A stretch of DNA of 33,243 bases from Nitrosomonadales bacterium (GTDB taxonomy: Bacteria; Pseudomonadota; Gammaproteobacteria; Burkholderiales; Gallionellaceae), in contig JAHFQY010000006.1 of NCBI GenBank assembly GCA_023259065.1, positions 54,984 to 88,226 on the forward strand, in the 5' to 3' direction. Of this stretch, positions 7,360-17,700 are shown piece after piece (within the stretch, counting starts at the first letter, position 1; every line of letters begins with the position of its first letter). Made by a program: the position numbers and the translations under genes. The notes beneath the pieces were generated by a model, which was given only the letters and a program-made list of their open reading frames with translations, did no database searches and was not told the DNA's origin.

Positions 7360-9540
7360 TCAAGCGGGCATCAGGATAACGCAGGCAAGCGGCGGCAATT
7401 CAACTTCTGCAGAATATGCCTGGCCCATCCAGGCAGTATGCTGCGCGTGTATTACGCCATTATTACCGTGATTGCTGCCGCCATAATACTGCGAATCGCT
7501 GTTGAATATTTCCTTGTAGGTGCAATCCAGGGGCAAACCGATGCGGTAGTGATTGCGCGGTACCGGGGTGAAATTGAGCAGCACTACCGCTACCTCGCCA
7601 TTGCGCCCACGGCGCAGGAAGGACAGCAGCGAACGTTCGGCATCGTGGCAATCCAGCCAGGAGAAGCCCTCGGCTTGAAAATCCAGCGCGTGCAGTGCCG
7701 CCATGTCGCGGTACAGGCGGTTGAGGTCGCGCACCATGTGCTGGATGCCGCGGTGTTGTTCCAGCCCCAGTTGCCACCACTCTATCTCCCAGCTGGAGCG
7801 CCATTCACGCCCCTGTGCCAATTCATTGCCCATGAAATTGAGCTTCTTGCCCGGGCTGCTCATCTGGTAGGCCAGCAGCAGGCGCAGGTTGGCGAATTTT
7901 TGCCAGGCATCGCCGGGCATCTTGTCCAGCAATGAGCCCTTTCCGTGCACCACTTCGTCGTGCGAGAACGGCAGCACGAAGTTTTCCGTATAGGCATAGA
8001 GCTGGCTGAAGGTGAGCTGGTTCAGGTGGTAGCGGCGGTGCACGGGGTCGATTTGCATGAAGCTCAGGGTGTCGTTCATCCAGCCCATGTTCCACTTCAT
8101 CGAGAACCCGAGCCCGCCCAGATACACCGGGCGCGACACGGCGGGCCAGGAGGTGGATTCCTCGGCCAGGGTGAGGGCGCCGGGAAACACCTCGTGCACC
8201 ATGATGTTGAGCTCGCGCAGGAAGTCTATGGCTTCCAGGTTTTCGCGCCCGCCGAACTTGTTGGGCAGCCATTCACCCGCCTTGCGCGAATAGTCGAGAT
8301 ACAGCATGGAAGCCACGGCGTCCACGCGCAGGCCGTCGAAATGAAACTGTCCCAGCCAGTAATGCGCGCTGGAAAGCAGAAAGCTTTTCACCTCGTTGCG
8401 GCCAAAGTTGAAAATATGCGTGCCCCAGTCATGGTGGTAACCCAAGCGCGGGTCTTCGTGCTCGTACAGGGCGGTACCGTCAAAGCGTGCCAGCGCAAAA
8501 CTGTCCTGCGGAAAATGTGCCGGCACCCAGTCCAGCAGCACGCCTATGCCGGCTTGATGGCAGCTGTCGATGAAGTGGCACAACTCATCCGCCGTGCCGA
8601 AACGGCTGGTCGCGGCAAAATAGCCGGTGGTCTGGTAGCCCCAGGATTCATCCAGCGGGTGTTCCGACACCGGCATCAGCTCCACGTGGGTATAAGCCAT
8701 GTCCTTGAGGTAGGGAATCAGGTGCTCGGCCAGCTCACGGTAGGTGTAGAAGCGCCCGTCCGGGTGGCGCTTCCATGAAGCGATGTGGATTTCGTAGACA
8801 TTGAGCGGCGCGTGCAGCCAGTCCCAAGTGCTGCGCTGTTCCATCCAGGCCGCATCCTGCCACTCGTGGCTGATGCCCGCCCCGGCACGGGCGGCGGTGC
8901 CGGGGCGTAATTCGAAGGCGCCGGCGTAGGGGTCAGTCTTGACCAGCAGCGCGCCCGAACGGTTGCGGATTTCAAATTTGTACAGGGTGCCGGGGGCCAG
9001 GTCTGGGATAAATAGTTCCCACACGCCGCTGGAGCCGTGCACCGCCATCGGGTGCATGCGCCCGTCCCAGCGGTTGAAATCACCCACCACGCTGACGCGT
9101 TCGGCATTCGGCGCCCACACGGCAAAGCGGATGCCGTGCACGCCATCAACCTGCATGGCATGCGAGCCGAGCACGCGGTAACCCTGGTGCAGCTTGCCTT
9201 CATTGAACAGGTGCAGGTCAAAGCTGGAAATTTGCGGCCTGAATGCGTAACAGTCATGCAGCAGCTGCTCGGCGCCTTCCTGCACAAGGCGCAGGCGGTA
9301 AGGGTGTGTCGGGGCTGCGCTGCCATGCCACTCGAACAGGCCGTGCATATGTGTGCGCTGCATGGGCTGGCTGCCCTGCCCGGTTTCCAGCCATAACGAG
9401 CTTGCGTAGGGGTGAAAGGCGCGAATTACATGCTTGCCATTTTCATAATGTGGCCCCAGATAGGCAAAAGGATCGTGCAAGCGCCCCTGTAAAAGCGCTT
9501 CGGTCCGGGCATCAACATGTGCGTGGGCATTTTTTTTCAT
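7360..9540 (-). CDS. glgB: 1,4-alpha-glucan (glycogen) branching enzyme
   Basis: GlgB cuts alpha-1,4 chains and re-attaches them by alpha-1,6 bonds during glycogen synthesis. It has an N-terminal domain opening with DPFAYLGPH, a CBM48 domain (GIRFAVWAPNAERVSVVGDF) and a GH13 barrel. Catalytic residues are visible: D407 (LRVDAVASMLYLDYSR), E460 (LTLAEESTSWP) and D528 (PFSHDEVVHGKGSL). The frame is open to a GTG at 9561, but the ATG at 9540 (MKKNAHAHVDARTEALLQG) gives 726 residues, close to the 728 of E. coli GlgB. It is divergent from glgC across about 110 bp, so the two synthesis genes probably share a control region. The next genes on its strand are the DUF2934 gene and pgi. Confidence 0.97.
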   Translation of the reverse strand: MKKNAHAHVDARTEALLQGRLHDPFAYLGPHYENGKHVIRAFHPYASSLWLETGQGSQPMQRTHMHGLFEWHGSAAPTHPYRLRLVQEGAEQLLHDCYAFRPQISSFDLHLFNEGKLHQGYRVLGSHAMQVDGVHGIRFAVWAPNAERVSVVGDFNRWDGRMHPMAVHGSSGVWELFIPDLAPGTLYKFEIRNRSGALLVKTDPYAGAFELRPGTAARAGAGISHEWQDAAWMEQRSTWDWLHAPLNVYEIHIASWKRHPDGRFYTYRELAEHLIPYLKDMAYTHVELMPVSEHPLDESWGYQTTGYFAATSRFGTADELCHFIDSCHQAGIGVLLDWVPAHFPQDSFALARFDGTALYEHEDPRLGYHHDWGTHIFNFGRNEVKSFLLSSAHYWLGQFHFDGLRVDAVASMLYLDYSRKAGEWLPNKFGGRENLEAIDFLRELNIMVHEVFPGALTLAEESTSWPAVSRPVYLGGLGFSMKWNMGWMNDTLSFMQIDPVHRRYHLNQLTFSQLYAYTENFVLPFSHDEVVHGKGSLLDKMPGDAWQKFANLRLLLAYQMSSPGKKLNFMGNELAQGREWRSSWEIEWWQLGLEQHRGIQHMVRDLNRLYRDMAALHALDFQAEGFSWLDCHDAERSLLSFLRRGRNGEVAVVLLNFTPVPRNHYRIGLPLDCTYKEIFNSDSQYYGGSNHGNNGVIHAQHTAWMGQAYSAEVELPPLACVILMPA

Positions 9541-9650
9541 GGCTGCGTTGATTATAAACACATCCAGAGACAGGCACAGTTACTATCTGATACAGTCGTA
9601 AATGCGGGCAGCTTTTATACCGTTCCCGTTAAATCCAGCCTGGGAGTTAT
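9541..9650. promoter_or_regulatory. Divergent glgB/glgC control region
   Basis: These 110 bp separate the glgB start (minus strand) from the glgC start (plus strand) and must hold both promoters if the genes are transcribed from here. On the minus strand a TATAAT is at 9551-9556, but it has no convincing -35 and would leave almost no leader before the preferred ATG. On the plus strand a TTATAC (9615-9620) is a weak -10 candidate for glgC. A Shine-Dalgarno GGGAG lies just before the glgC ATG. No clear operator was found. Confidence 0.35.
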
Positions 9651-10943
9651 ATGTCTACGCTCAATAAAGCCCGCTTTGTAAGCGCCATGACCAAGAACAC
9701 CTATGCCATGATACTGGCAGGGGGGCGTGGCAGCCGCTTGCACCAACTGACCGACTGGCGCGCCAAACCCGCCGTTCCCATAGCCGGCAAGTTTCGCATC
9801 ATCGATTTTGTCCTGTCCAATTGCGTCAACTCCGGTATCCGTCGCATCGGTGTGGCTACCCAGTACAAATCTCACAGCCTGATTCAGCATATCCAGCGTG
9901 GCTGGGCCTTCCTCAATGGGCAATTTGGCGAATTCATCGATGTCCTGCCGGCGCAGCAGCGCGTGGAAGAGATGTGGTACCAGGGCACGGCCGACGCGGT
10001 GTTCCAGAATCTGGACATCCTGCGTGAAACCAATCCGGAGTACGTGCTGATCCTCGCGGGGGATCATGTGTACAAGATGGATTACGGCAAGCTGCTGGCT
10101 TTTCATGTGGAGAAAAAAGCCGATATGACGGTGGCTTGCATAGAGGTGCCGCTGGAGGACGCCAAGGCTTTTGGCGTGATGGGCGTCAATGAAGCTTCGC
10201 GCGTGATCGATTTCAGCGAGAAACCGCAGCAGCCCAGCCCGATTCCGGGCAAGCCGAACAAGGCGCTGGCCAGCATGGGGATCTATGTGTTCAACACCCA
10301 CTTCCTGTTTGAGCAATTGCTGCGCGATGCCGATGATCCGCATTCCAGCCATGATTTTGGCAAGGACATCATCCCACACCTGATGCAGGCCCATTACCGC
10401 CTGTTTGCGCAAAGTTTCGAGGAGAGCTGTGTTGCCTGTGTGGAAGGCGAGTTGGGTGGCGTGCCGTACTGGCGCGATGTTGGAACGATAGATGCCTACT
10501 GGGAAGCCAATATGGAGCTGACCAAGGTTGTCCCCGACCTCAACATGTATGACCAGGAATGGCCTATCTGGACCTACCAGGAACAATTGCCACCGGCCAA
10601 ATTCGTGTTTGACGATGAGGCGCGCCGCGGCATGGCGGTGGACTCGCTGGTTTCGGGCGGGTGCATCATCAGCGGAGCGATGGTCAGCCGCTCGCTGCTG
10701 TTTTCCAATGTGCGCGTACACAGCTATTCCAGCGTGGAAGATTCGGTATTGCTGCCCAACGTCGAGGTGCGGCGCAATGCCGTGATCAAACGTGCGGTGG
10801 TGGACAAGAACTGCATTATTCCCGAAGGCATGACTATTGGCGTCAATCGCGAAGAAGATGAAAAACGTTTCTTTGTGACCGACAAGGGAATTGTGCTGGT
10901 GACCCCGGATATGCTGGGGCAGGAGATACATCGGGTGCGCTGA
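9651..10943 (+). CDS. glgC: Glucose-1-phosphate adenylyltransferase (ADP-glucose pyrophosphorylase)
   Basis: Makes ADP-glucose from glucose-1-phosphate and ATP, the committed and usually allosterically controlled step of bacterial glycogen synthesis. The N-terminal nucleotidyltransferase domain has [12 protein letters not shown], the [20 protein letters not shown] stretch and the [12 protein letters not shown] metal/substrate region. [19 protein letters not shown] is the sugar-phosphate/hinge region. The C-terminal left-handed beta-helix (about 310-415) includes [12 protein letters not shown]. The length of 430 residues is normal. GGGAG upstream of the ATG at 9651 supports this start. A GH57 gene follows after 23 bp, suggesting a glgC-GH57-malQ operon. 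A partner glgA is not seen in this window. Confidence 0.97.
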   Translation: MSTLNKARFVSAMTKNTYAMILAGGRGSRLHQLTDWRAKPAVPIAGKFRIIDFVLSNCVNSGIRRIGVATQYKSHSLIQHIQRGWAFLNGQFGEFIDVLPAQQRVEEMWYQGTADAVFQNLDILRETNPEYVLILAGDHVYKMDYGKLLAFHVEKKADMTVACIEVPLEDAKAFGVMGVNEASRVIDFSEKPQQPSPIPGKPNKALASMGIYVFNTHFLFEQLLRDADDPHSSHDFGKDIIPHLMQAHYRLFAQSFEESCVACVEGELGGVPYWRDVGTIDAYWEANMELTKVVPDLNMYDQEWPIWTYQEQLPPAKFVFDDEARRGMAVDSLVSGGCIISGAMVSRSLLFSNVRVHSYSSVEDSVLLPNVEVRRNAVIKRAVVDKNCIIPEGMTIGVNREEDEKRFFVTDKGIVLVTPDMLGQEIHRVR

Positions 10944-10966
10944 GAGCAGCATGAAAGGACGGCAAT

Positions 10967-12685
10967 ATGGGCAAATCCATTGACTTGGTTTTCCTCTGGC
11001 ACATGCACCAGCCGGACTACCGTGATTACGCCAGTGGCGATTTTCTCCTGCCATGGGTCTATCTGCATGCCATCAAGGATTACTCCGACATGGCATACCA
11101 TCTGGAGCAGCACCCGAAAATCAGGGCGGTGGTGAATTTTGTGCCGGTGTTGCTGGATCAACTGGAAGATTACGAGCAGCAATTTGCCAGCGGGCAGATG
11201 CGCGACCCGTTGCTGCGCCTGCTGGTACGCAAGAACCTGAATGACTTGAGCGTGGCTGAACGCAATCTGGTGCTGGATAGCTGTTTCCGCAGCGACCACA
11301 ACAAAATGGTTGCGCCTTATCCCTCCTACAAGCGCCTTTCCGACTTGTTCAAAATGCTGGAGTCGGGCAGCAGCGCCGCACTGTCTTATCTGTCCGGCCA
11401 ATTCCTTGCCGACCTGTTGACCTGGTATCACCTGGCCTGGTGTGGCGAGAGCTTGCGCCGCGAGCATCACCTGGTGATTGCCCTGATGAGCAAGGCGGAA
11501 AATTTCAGCCATGCCGATCGCAAGGCGCTGTTTGACCTGATCGGCAAGGAGGTAGGCCGCATTATCCCGCGCTATCGCAAGCTGGCGGAAAGCGGACAGA
11601 TAGAAATTTCCACCACCCCGCATTACCACCCGCTCTCCCCCCTGCTGCTGGAATTTCGCAGCGCGCGCGAAAGCGAGGCTGAAAGCAGCCTGCCGCAAAC
11701 CGCGGCCTACCCCGGGGGAAGATCGCGCGTCGAGGCGCACATCAAGTCTGCCATGCACACTCACCAGCAGCGCTTTGGCGCAGCCCCGCAAGGCGTCTGG
11801 CCGGCGGAAGGCGCGGTTTCAAATGCCTTGCTGGGCGTGCTGGCCGCACAAAACTGCCGCTGGACGGCGAGCGGGCAGGGCGTCCTGGTCAACAGCCTGC
11901 ACAGTGCCGGGATGCCCGCAGAGAGCCGCGAAAAATACCTGTATCGGTCTTACCAGCTTGATGGCGAGGCCAGTGCAGTGCGCTGTTTCTTTCGCGATGA
12001 CCAGATGTCTGATGCAATAGGTTTCGAGTATGCTAGCTGGAATGGCAATGACGCGGCACATCATTTTGTCGCCCAGCTGGAAGCCATAGCGCAACAGGCG
12101 CCGGATACTGAAACGCCCATAGTCAGCATTATTCTGGATGGTGAAAATGCCTGGGAATACTACCCTTACAACGGCTACCACTTTCTCAACGATTTATATT
12201 TCCTGCTGGAACAACGCCCCTCAATCTGCACCACAAGCTACCAGGATTACCTGGACAAGCTTGATGTGACCGGCGGGCAGGGAGCGGCAAATGAAGGCAA
12301 GTTGCCGCATCTCGTTGCCGGCAGCTGGGTGTACGGTACATTTTCCACCTGGATAGGTTCGCCCGACAAAAACTATGCCTGGGACTTGCTGTGCATGGCC
12401 AAGCAAACTTATGACCGGGTCATGGCCAGCGGCAAACTGAGCGAAGCAGAGCAGCGTGCAGCAGAAAAGCAGCTGTCTTCATGCGAGAGTTCGGACTGGT
12501 TCTGGTGGTTTGGCGACTACAACCCCGCCCATGCCGTGGCCAGCTTTGATCGCCTGTATCGCGGCAACCTGATGCACCTCTACAACTTGTTGAAGCTGGA
12601 GCCGCCCGCAGTGCTGAACCAGTCCATCAGCCGCGGCGGTGGCGACAGTGCAGAGGCGGGCGGAACCATGCGGCGCGGCTCTTGA
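10967..12685 (+). CDS. Glycoside hydrolase family 57 protein (alpha-glucan acting)
   Basis: A 572-residue GH57 protein, probably a cytoplasmic alpha-amylase or glucanotransferase acting on glycogen or maltodextrin; no signal peptide is seen. The family's first motif HMHQPDYR is at the N-terminus. The nucleophile lies in GVWPAEGAVS (E281) and the acid/base in IILDGENAWEYYP (D391), so both catalytic carboxylates are in place. The C-terminal part contains SSDWFWWFGDYNPAHA, typical of GH57 proteins encoded in glycogen clusters. An AAAGGA sequence precedes the ATG. It sits between glgC (23 bp) and malQ (60 bp), in the same direction. GH57 includes hydrolases, 4-alpha-glucanotransferases and branching enzymes, and the exact reaction cannot be decided here. 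Since glgB is also present, a trimming or debranching role is my guess. Confidence 0.92.
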   Translation: MGKSIDLVFLWHMHQPDYRDYASGDFLLPWVYLHAIKDYSDMAYHLEQHPKIRAVVNFVPVLLDQLEDYEQQFASGQMRDPLLRLLVRKNLNDLSVAERNLVLDSCFRSDHNKMVAPYPSYKRLSDLFKMLESGSSAALSYLSGQFLADLLTWYHLAWCGESLRREHHLVIALMSKAENFSHADRKALFDLIGKEVGRIIPRYRKLAESGQIEISTTPHYHPLSPLLLEFRSARESEAESSLPQTAAYPGGRSRVEAHIKSAMHTHQQRFGAAPQGVWPAEGAVSNALLGVLAAQNCRWTASGQGVLVNSLHSAGMPAESREKYLYRSYQLDGEASAVRCFFRDDQMSDAIGFEYASWNGNDAAHHFVAQLEAIAQQAPDTETPIVSIILDGENAWEYYPYNGYHFLNDLYFLLEQRPSICTTSYQDYLDKLDVTGGQGAANEGKLPHLVAGSWVYGTFSTWIGSPDKNYAWDLLCMAKQTYDRVMASGKLSEAEQRAAEKQLSSCESSDWFWWFGDYNPAHAVASFDRLYRGNLMHLYNLLKLEPPAVLNQSISRGGGDSAEAGGTMRRGS

Positions 12686-12745
12686 GAAACGAGCAGAATC
12701 TTCATCTTATGACATTGCACAACAACCCGGCTGAAAGAAACGGTC

Positions 12746-14248
12746 ATGCGCTTTCCGCGTAGCAGTGGAATATTGCTGCATCCCACTTCATTACCTGGCC
12801 CTCACGGTTCGGGCGATTTTGGCGCCAGCGCCTATCATTTTGTGGACTGGCTGGCATCGGCCGGGCAGAAAATGTGGCAGATACTGCCGCTGGGCGGAAT
12901 CGGCCCCGGCAACTCCCCCTACATGAGCAGCTCGGCATTTGCGGGCAACCTGCTGCTGATAGACCTGGATGATCTGCATGCCCATGGCTGGCTGGACGCC
13001 GCTGACTTATTGCCGCATGCGGATTTCAAGGCGCAAAGAGTGGATTACGGCCTGGTCCATCAATATCGCATGGCAAGGCTGCGCCTCGCATCCAGCCGCT
13101 TCCTTGCCGACAAGCAACATTACCACGACGAATTCGAGGCGTTTTGTGCAGCGGAGCAAGCCTGGCTGGATGATTACGCCCTGTTCATGGCGCTGGCCGA
13201 AAAGTTTGCCTGGCAGGATTGGGGACAGTGGGAGCCGGGTCTTGCGCATCGCGACAAAAAAGCCCTGATGAAAGCTGCGGTCGACCTGGCGGATGAAATC
13301 GAGTTCTGGTGTTTCTGCCAGTGGTGTTTCTTCCGCCAATGGCGCAAATTGAAACACTACGCAAACGAACGCGGCATTCAGATTATCGGCGACATGCCCA
13401 TCTTTATTGCCTACCAGAGTGCCGAGGTGTGGTCGCGCCAGGACCTGTTCGAGCTGGGCGATGACAACCAGCCCACGGTGATTGCCGGCGTACCTCCCGA
13501 TTATTTCAGCGCAACCGGGCAGCGCTGGGGCAACCCGCTGTATCGCTGGCAGACGCATGAGCAGGAAGGCTATGCATGGTGGATCAAGCGCATACGCATG
13601 ACGATAGAGCTGGTTGATATCGTGCGCATCGATCATTTTCGCGGCTTCGCCGGCTATTGGGAGATACCCGCCGCGGAGCCGACGGCCATCCACGGCAGAT
13701 GGATGCCGGGCCCCGGGGAAAAACTCTTCAACGCCATACAGGGCGCTTTGGGTACCCTGCCGATTATTGCGGAAGACCTGGGCGTGGTCACACCGGACGT
13801 GGTTGCCCTGCTGGAAAAATTTGACCTCCCCGGCATGCGCATCCTGCAATTCGCATTTGGCGGCGACACTGACAATCCCTACCTGCCGCACAACTACCGC
13901 AACAACACCGTCGTTTATGGCGGCACGCACGACAACGATACCGCAATCGGATGGTTCGATTCGGCTCCCCAGCGCGAGCGCACTTTTGCCTGCAAATACC
14001 TGCGCACGGATGGGCGGGAAATCAACTGGGACCTGATCCATGCGGCCTCGGAATCAGTCGCCGACATATCCATTCATTCATTTCAGGATGTGTTGGGGTT
14101 GGGGTATCGCATGAACCTGCCGGGCAAGGCCGATGGCTACTGGGAGTGGCGTTTCAGCTGGGAGCAGGTGGGGCCGGCGCATGCCGAAAGACTTTATGAG
14201 ATCACCGCCCTGCATGGTCGCTGTGCGGCGGATCGTTTGAGATTCTAG
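12746..14248 (+). CDS. malQ: 4-alpha-glucanotransferase (amylomaltase, GH77)
   Basis: Transfers alpha-1,4-glucan segments between maltodextrins, recycling short chains from glycogen breakdown so that phosphorylase can use them. It opens with the family's SSGILLHPTSLPGPHGSGDFG and has SPYMSSSAFAGNLLLIDLD. Catalytic residues are at D296 (VRIDHFRGFAGYWEIPA), E343 (PIIAEDLGVVTPDV) and D396 (GGTHDNDTAIGW). At 500 residues it is the normal short bacterial or plant D-enzyme type, without the extra N-terminal domain of E. coli MalQ. A purine-rich GAAAGAAACGG precedes the ATG. It is the last gene of the glgC-GH57-malQ run; 515 bp without a clear gene follow. Confidence 0.96.
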   Translation: MRFPRSSGILLHPTSLPGPHGSGDFGASAYHFVDWLASAGQKMWQILPLGGIGPGNSPYMSSSAFAGNLLLIDLDDLHAHGWLDAADLLPHADFKAQRVDYGLVHQYRMARLRLASSRFLADKQHYHDEFEAFCAAEQAWLDDYALFMALAEKFAWQDWGQWEPGLAHRDKKALMKAAVDLADEIEFWCFCQWCFFRQWRKLKHYANERGIQIIGDMPIFIAYQSAEVWSRQDLFELGDDNQPTVIAGVPPDYFSATGQRWGNPLYRWQTHEQEGYAWWIKRIRMTIELVDIVRIDHFRGFAGYWEIPAAEPTAIHGRWMPGPGEKLFNAIQGALGTLPIIAEDLGVVTPDVVALLEKFDLPGMRILQFAFGGDTDNPYLPHNYRNNTVVYGGTHDNDTAIGWFDSAPQRERTFACKYLRTDGREINWDLIHAASESVADISIHSFQDVLGLGYRMNLPGKADGYWEWRFSWEQVGPAHAERLYEITALHGRCAADRLRF

Positions 14249-14763
14249 TGCCATCACCAACTGGTCTTGTTGCGCTGTATCCGGACACACTGGACGCTTG
14301 GTTAAATGACCATTCCATCAGGAATGGAAAAAATATTTGATGTGAGACAGACGTGGATAAACTATCCGCTCTTTGCACATTCTTCTCTATCAGAGTTGCG
14401 CTTCAACTGGCAGCCGGTGAACACACATCACGGAGAGCGCCTGTATTAACCCGTTGCCCTGTATGGGTTCTGTCCGGCGTGACATCTCCAGCTAGTGCAG
14501 TGCCGCTGCGGTATTAATCGACAGTAAAGGACGGCCGGTGCTAGCGTTGCACCTGTATGGGGTTCATGGCGTAGCTCTTCTGGGGTATTTAAGTGACATG
14601 GGATTGAATGATAGAAGGTACATTCCGCAGCTATATATTCTTGAGCGCTCTCTCAGTAATTGCGATGTACCCGAATTAAGAGTTCGTTTATAAAATCGGG
14701 GTTCCGCAGCTGCTGACAATCCGAACCATGGGCACTCTCGTTATCCGTACATGAGGGATATTA
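14249..14763. other. 515-bp intergenic region with hairpin, direct repeats and coding-like fragments
   Basis: No recognised gene. A 7-bp hairpin CCATTCC/GGAATGG (14310-14316 and 14321-14327) follows malQ, but an A-run follows it rather than a U-run. An imperfect direct repeat CCTGTATGGG(G)TTC occurs at 14458-14470 and 14552-14565, extended by CGTTGC before and GGCGT after. Two open stretches look protein-like: 14306-14449 (47 codons) and 14496-14693, which ends in PELRVRL. Neither has a convincing ribosome binding site. A TATAAA at 14689-14694 could be a -10 for the kinase gene, without a good -35. No riboswitch was recognised. Confidence 0.5.
14306..14449 (+). CDS. Possible 47-residue orphan small protein
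   Basis: An ATG-initiated frame of 47 codons ending in TAA, beginning MTIPSGMEKIFDVRQTW and containing ELRFNWQPVNTHHGERLY. The composition is balanced (aromatics, charged residues) and looks more like a protein than most random frames. There is no clear Shine-Dalgarno sequence, and the start overlaps the small hairpin after malQ. I do not recognise any family. It may be a real small gene, a decayed fragment or chance. Confidence 0.18.
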   Translation: MTIPSGMEKIFDVRQTWINYPLFAHSSLSELRFNWQPVNTHHGERLY

Positions 14764-17700
14764 ATGAATGCTCAGGTCATCAAGAAGTCGAGCCTGCTTC
14801 TGGCGATGACGCCACCTATCCTGGCTTTTATACTGCAGTGGATGTTCTGGTCCACCATTCAACCATATGTATGGTTCCTGTTTTTTCCGGCAGTATTCAT
14901 TAGTTCCTGGATCGGTGGCTTGCTCCCCGGATTGGTGTCCACCCTGTTTTCCGTTGTGCTGGTCAGCTGGTTTTTCATCCCGCCACAGTTCACATTTAGC
15001 GACAAGGCACCAATGTCGCTCATTTCAATCGCCCTGTTTTCCGTCATGGGCGCCTTATTCAGTAGCTCCCATGAACGCCTGCGGAGATTGAACCAGCAGG
15101 CTGAAGACGCCAATGCCACGCTGCGTGCAAGTGAGGAGAACCTGTCCGTTACGCTCAATTCAATCGGCGATGCGGTGCTGACCACGGATGCCAATGGACG
15201 CATCACGCGCCTGAATGGCATCGCCGAGCAGCTTACCGGTTGGCCGCAGGCTGCAGCGCTGGGGCATCCGGTGGCTGACGTGTTTCACATCATTAACCAA
15301 AAAACACGCGAGCCTGCGCTCATTCCGGTTGACGCCGCACTGGCGCAAGGTGTGATTCATGGCCTGGCGAACGACACCATGCTGATTTCCCGCGACGGCA
15401 GGGAAACACCTATTGCCGACAGCTGTGCTCCCATTCGCAATCGAGATGGCAGTGTGATCGGTGCAGTGCTGGTGTTTCGCGATGTAAGCGGCGAATACGC
15501 TGCACAGGCTGCGCTGCAGGACAGTGCAACGCGTATCCAGACCATCCTTAATACCGTAGCGGACGGCATCATCAGCATCAGCGAGCAGGGCATCATCGAG
15601 ACAGTAAACCCTGCGGCGGAGCGCATCTTTGGCTATGCTGCTGCCGAGCTTGTCGGGCAGAACGTCAGCATGCTGATGCCGGAGCCATACCACAGCCAGC
15701 ACGACGGCTACCTCGCGCATTATTGCGCCACCGGTGAAGCACACCTCATCGGTGCAGCCAGTGGGCGCGAGCTTGAAGGGCTACACAAGGATGGCAGCAA
15801 GTTTCCAGTGGAACTGGCGGTGAGTGAAATGTGGTTGGGGGAGCGGCGTTATTTCACTGGTATCACGCGCGACATTACTGCGCGCAAGGAAGCCGAGAAT
15901 CAGTTCGATAAATTCTTTTCCCTGTCGCTGGACATGCTGTGCATCTCGAACGCAGACGGTTATTTCAAACGCGTCAACCCGGCATTTAGCCAAACATTAG
16001 GCTGGAGCGCCGAAGAAATGTTGTCGCATCCATTCCTGTTTTTCGTGCATCCAGATGACCATGCTGCAACCCAGCAGGAAGTCGAGAGGCAAGTGGCGTC
16101 TGGTGAAAGTGTGCTGAAGTTCGAGAACCGTTATATGCACAAGGATGGCTCCTGGCGCATCCTGTCCTGGGCCTCGGTGCCCGATGCGGATGGGTTTATG
16201 TTCGCGACTGCGCGCGACGTCACCGAGCCCAAACAGGTGGCGCAGAAACTTGTACTTGCCAAGGAGCAGGCTGAACTGGCCAACCGCGCCAAAGATTCAT
16301 TCCTTGCCACCATGAGCCACGAAATCCGCACCCCGCTGACCGGCATGCTGGGGATGCTGGAGCTGCTGTCCCTGACGTCACTCGACAAGGAACAGCATGC
16401 CACGCTGGACGCGGCCTGGGACTCCGGCAGGGGGCTGTTGCGCATCGTCAGTGACATTTTGGACTGGTCGAAGATCGAGGAGGGAAAGCTGGAACTCTCC
16501 CTGCGCCCCACCGCGATTCCGCAGCTGCTGCAGGATGTCATCAACACCTATTCGCGCGTCGCCAGCACCAAATCGCTGGTGCTTTGGCAACATGCCGACG
16601 CGCGTCTCAATGCGGCCTACATTGTCGATCCATTGCGGCTGTCGCAGGTGCTCAACAACTTCGTCAGTAATGCGATCAAATTCACCCAGCAGGGCGAGAT
16701 CGAAGTGCGTGCGGAATTGCTGAGTCACTTGGAAAGTGGAGATCGGATACGGTTCTCGGTCAAGGATACCGGCGTTGGCATCGCCAAGGATGTGCAGGAG
16801 AGATTGTTCCAGCGCTACCGGCAGGAAAGTGCCGACACAGCCCGCATGTACGGCGGTACCGGGCTGGGACTGGCCATTTGCCGTCGCTTGGCGGAAATGA
16901 TGGACGGGCAGATCGAGTTGCAAAGCGAATTGGGACTGGGCTCCGTATTCAGCATCACGCTGACCCTGCCGATTTCCGGTGTACCGGGAGAATCGATGCA
17001 GAATATCAACCTCGAAGTAAAACAACGTGCAGTGACGCCGCTGCTGTACAACAGCCCTAATGCTCCATTGGTGCTGGCAGTTGACGACCATCCGATTAAC
17101 CGCGACCTGCTGGCTCGGCAGATCCGTCTGCTCGGCCTGCGCGCAGAAACTGCTGAAAACGGCCAGGTTGCCTTGTCGATGTGGCGCGAAGGTCGCTATG
17201 CGTTGGTCATCACCGACTGTCATATGCCGGAGATGGATGGCTATGAGTTGTCGCAGGAGATACGCAGGATCGAAGCTGTAGAATCATTGCCGCGCACCCC
17301 GATCATTGCCTGGACGGCCAATGCTCTGGCCGAGGAAGAGGGGCATTGCCGGGATGTGGGCATGGATGAGTTGATGGTCAAACCAGCCAACCTGGTGCAA
17401 CTGAAGAAAGTGTTGGCAAAATGGTTGTCGATCGTTGAGGTAATCGATGAGATACCGGCTTCGCCGAAGAATTCCGGCGATAAAGGACAGGAGGCTGCGA
17501 TTGATTTTGAGGTGCTAAACGGCGTGATCACGGACAACGACGAACAAGTACGGGTTCTGGAAGATTTCCAGTCGCACATCCGTATTGAACACGCCAAGCT
17601 GACCGAATTTATGGAGCTTGCTGATTATGTAAAAGTGGAAGGTGCGGCGCACCGGATGAGCGGAGCTTGCAAAATGGTGGGCGCAATACCTCTGGCGGCT

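Noticed and set aside
9551-9556. TATAAT as the firm glgB promoter
   Set aside because: There is no matching -35 and it would leave almost no leader before the preferred ATG; noted only as a possibility.
9615-11054. Long minus-strand open frame opposite glgC
   Set aside because: glgC has full family motifs on the plus strand; the antisense translation is His/Gln-rich with no domain.
14310-14327. Hairpin after malQ as an intrinsic terminator
   Set aside because: It is followed by A residues, not U, in the direction of malQ transcription.
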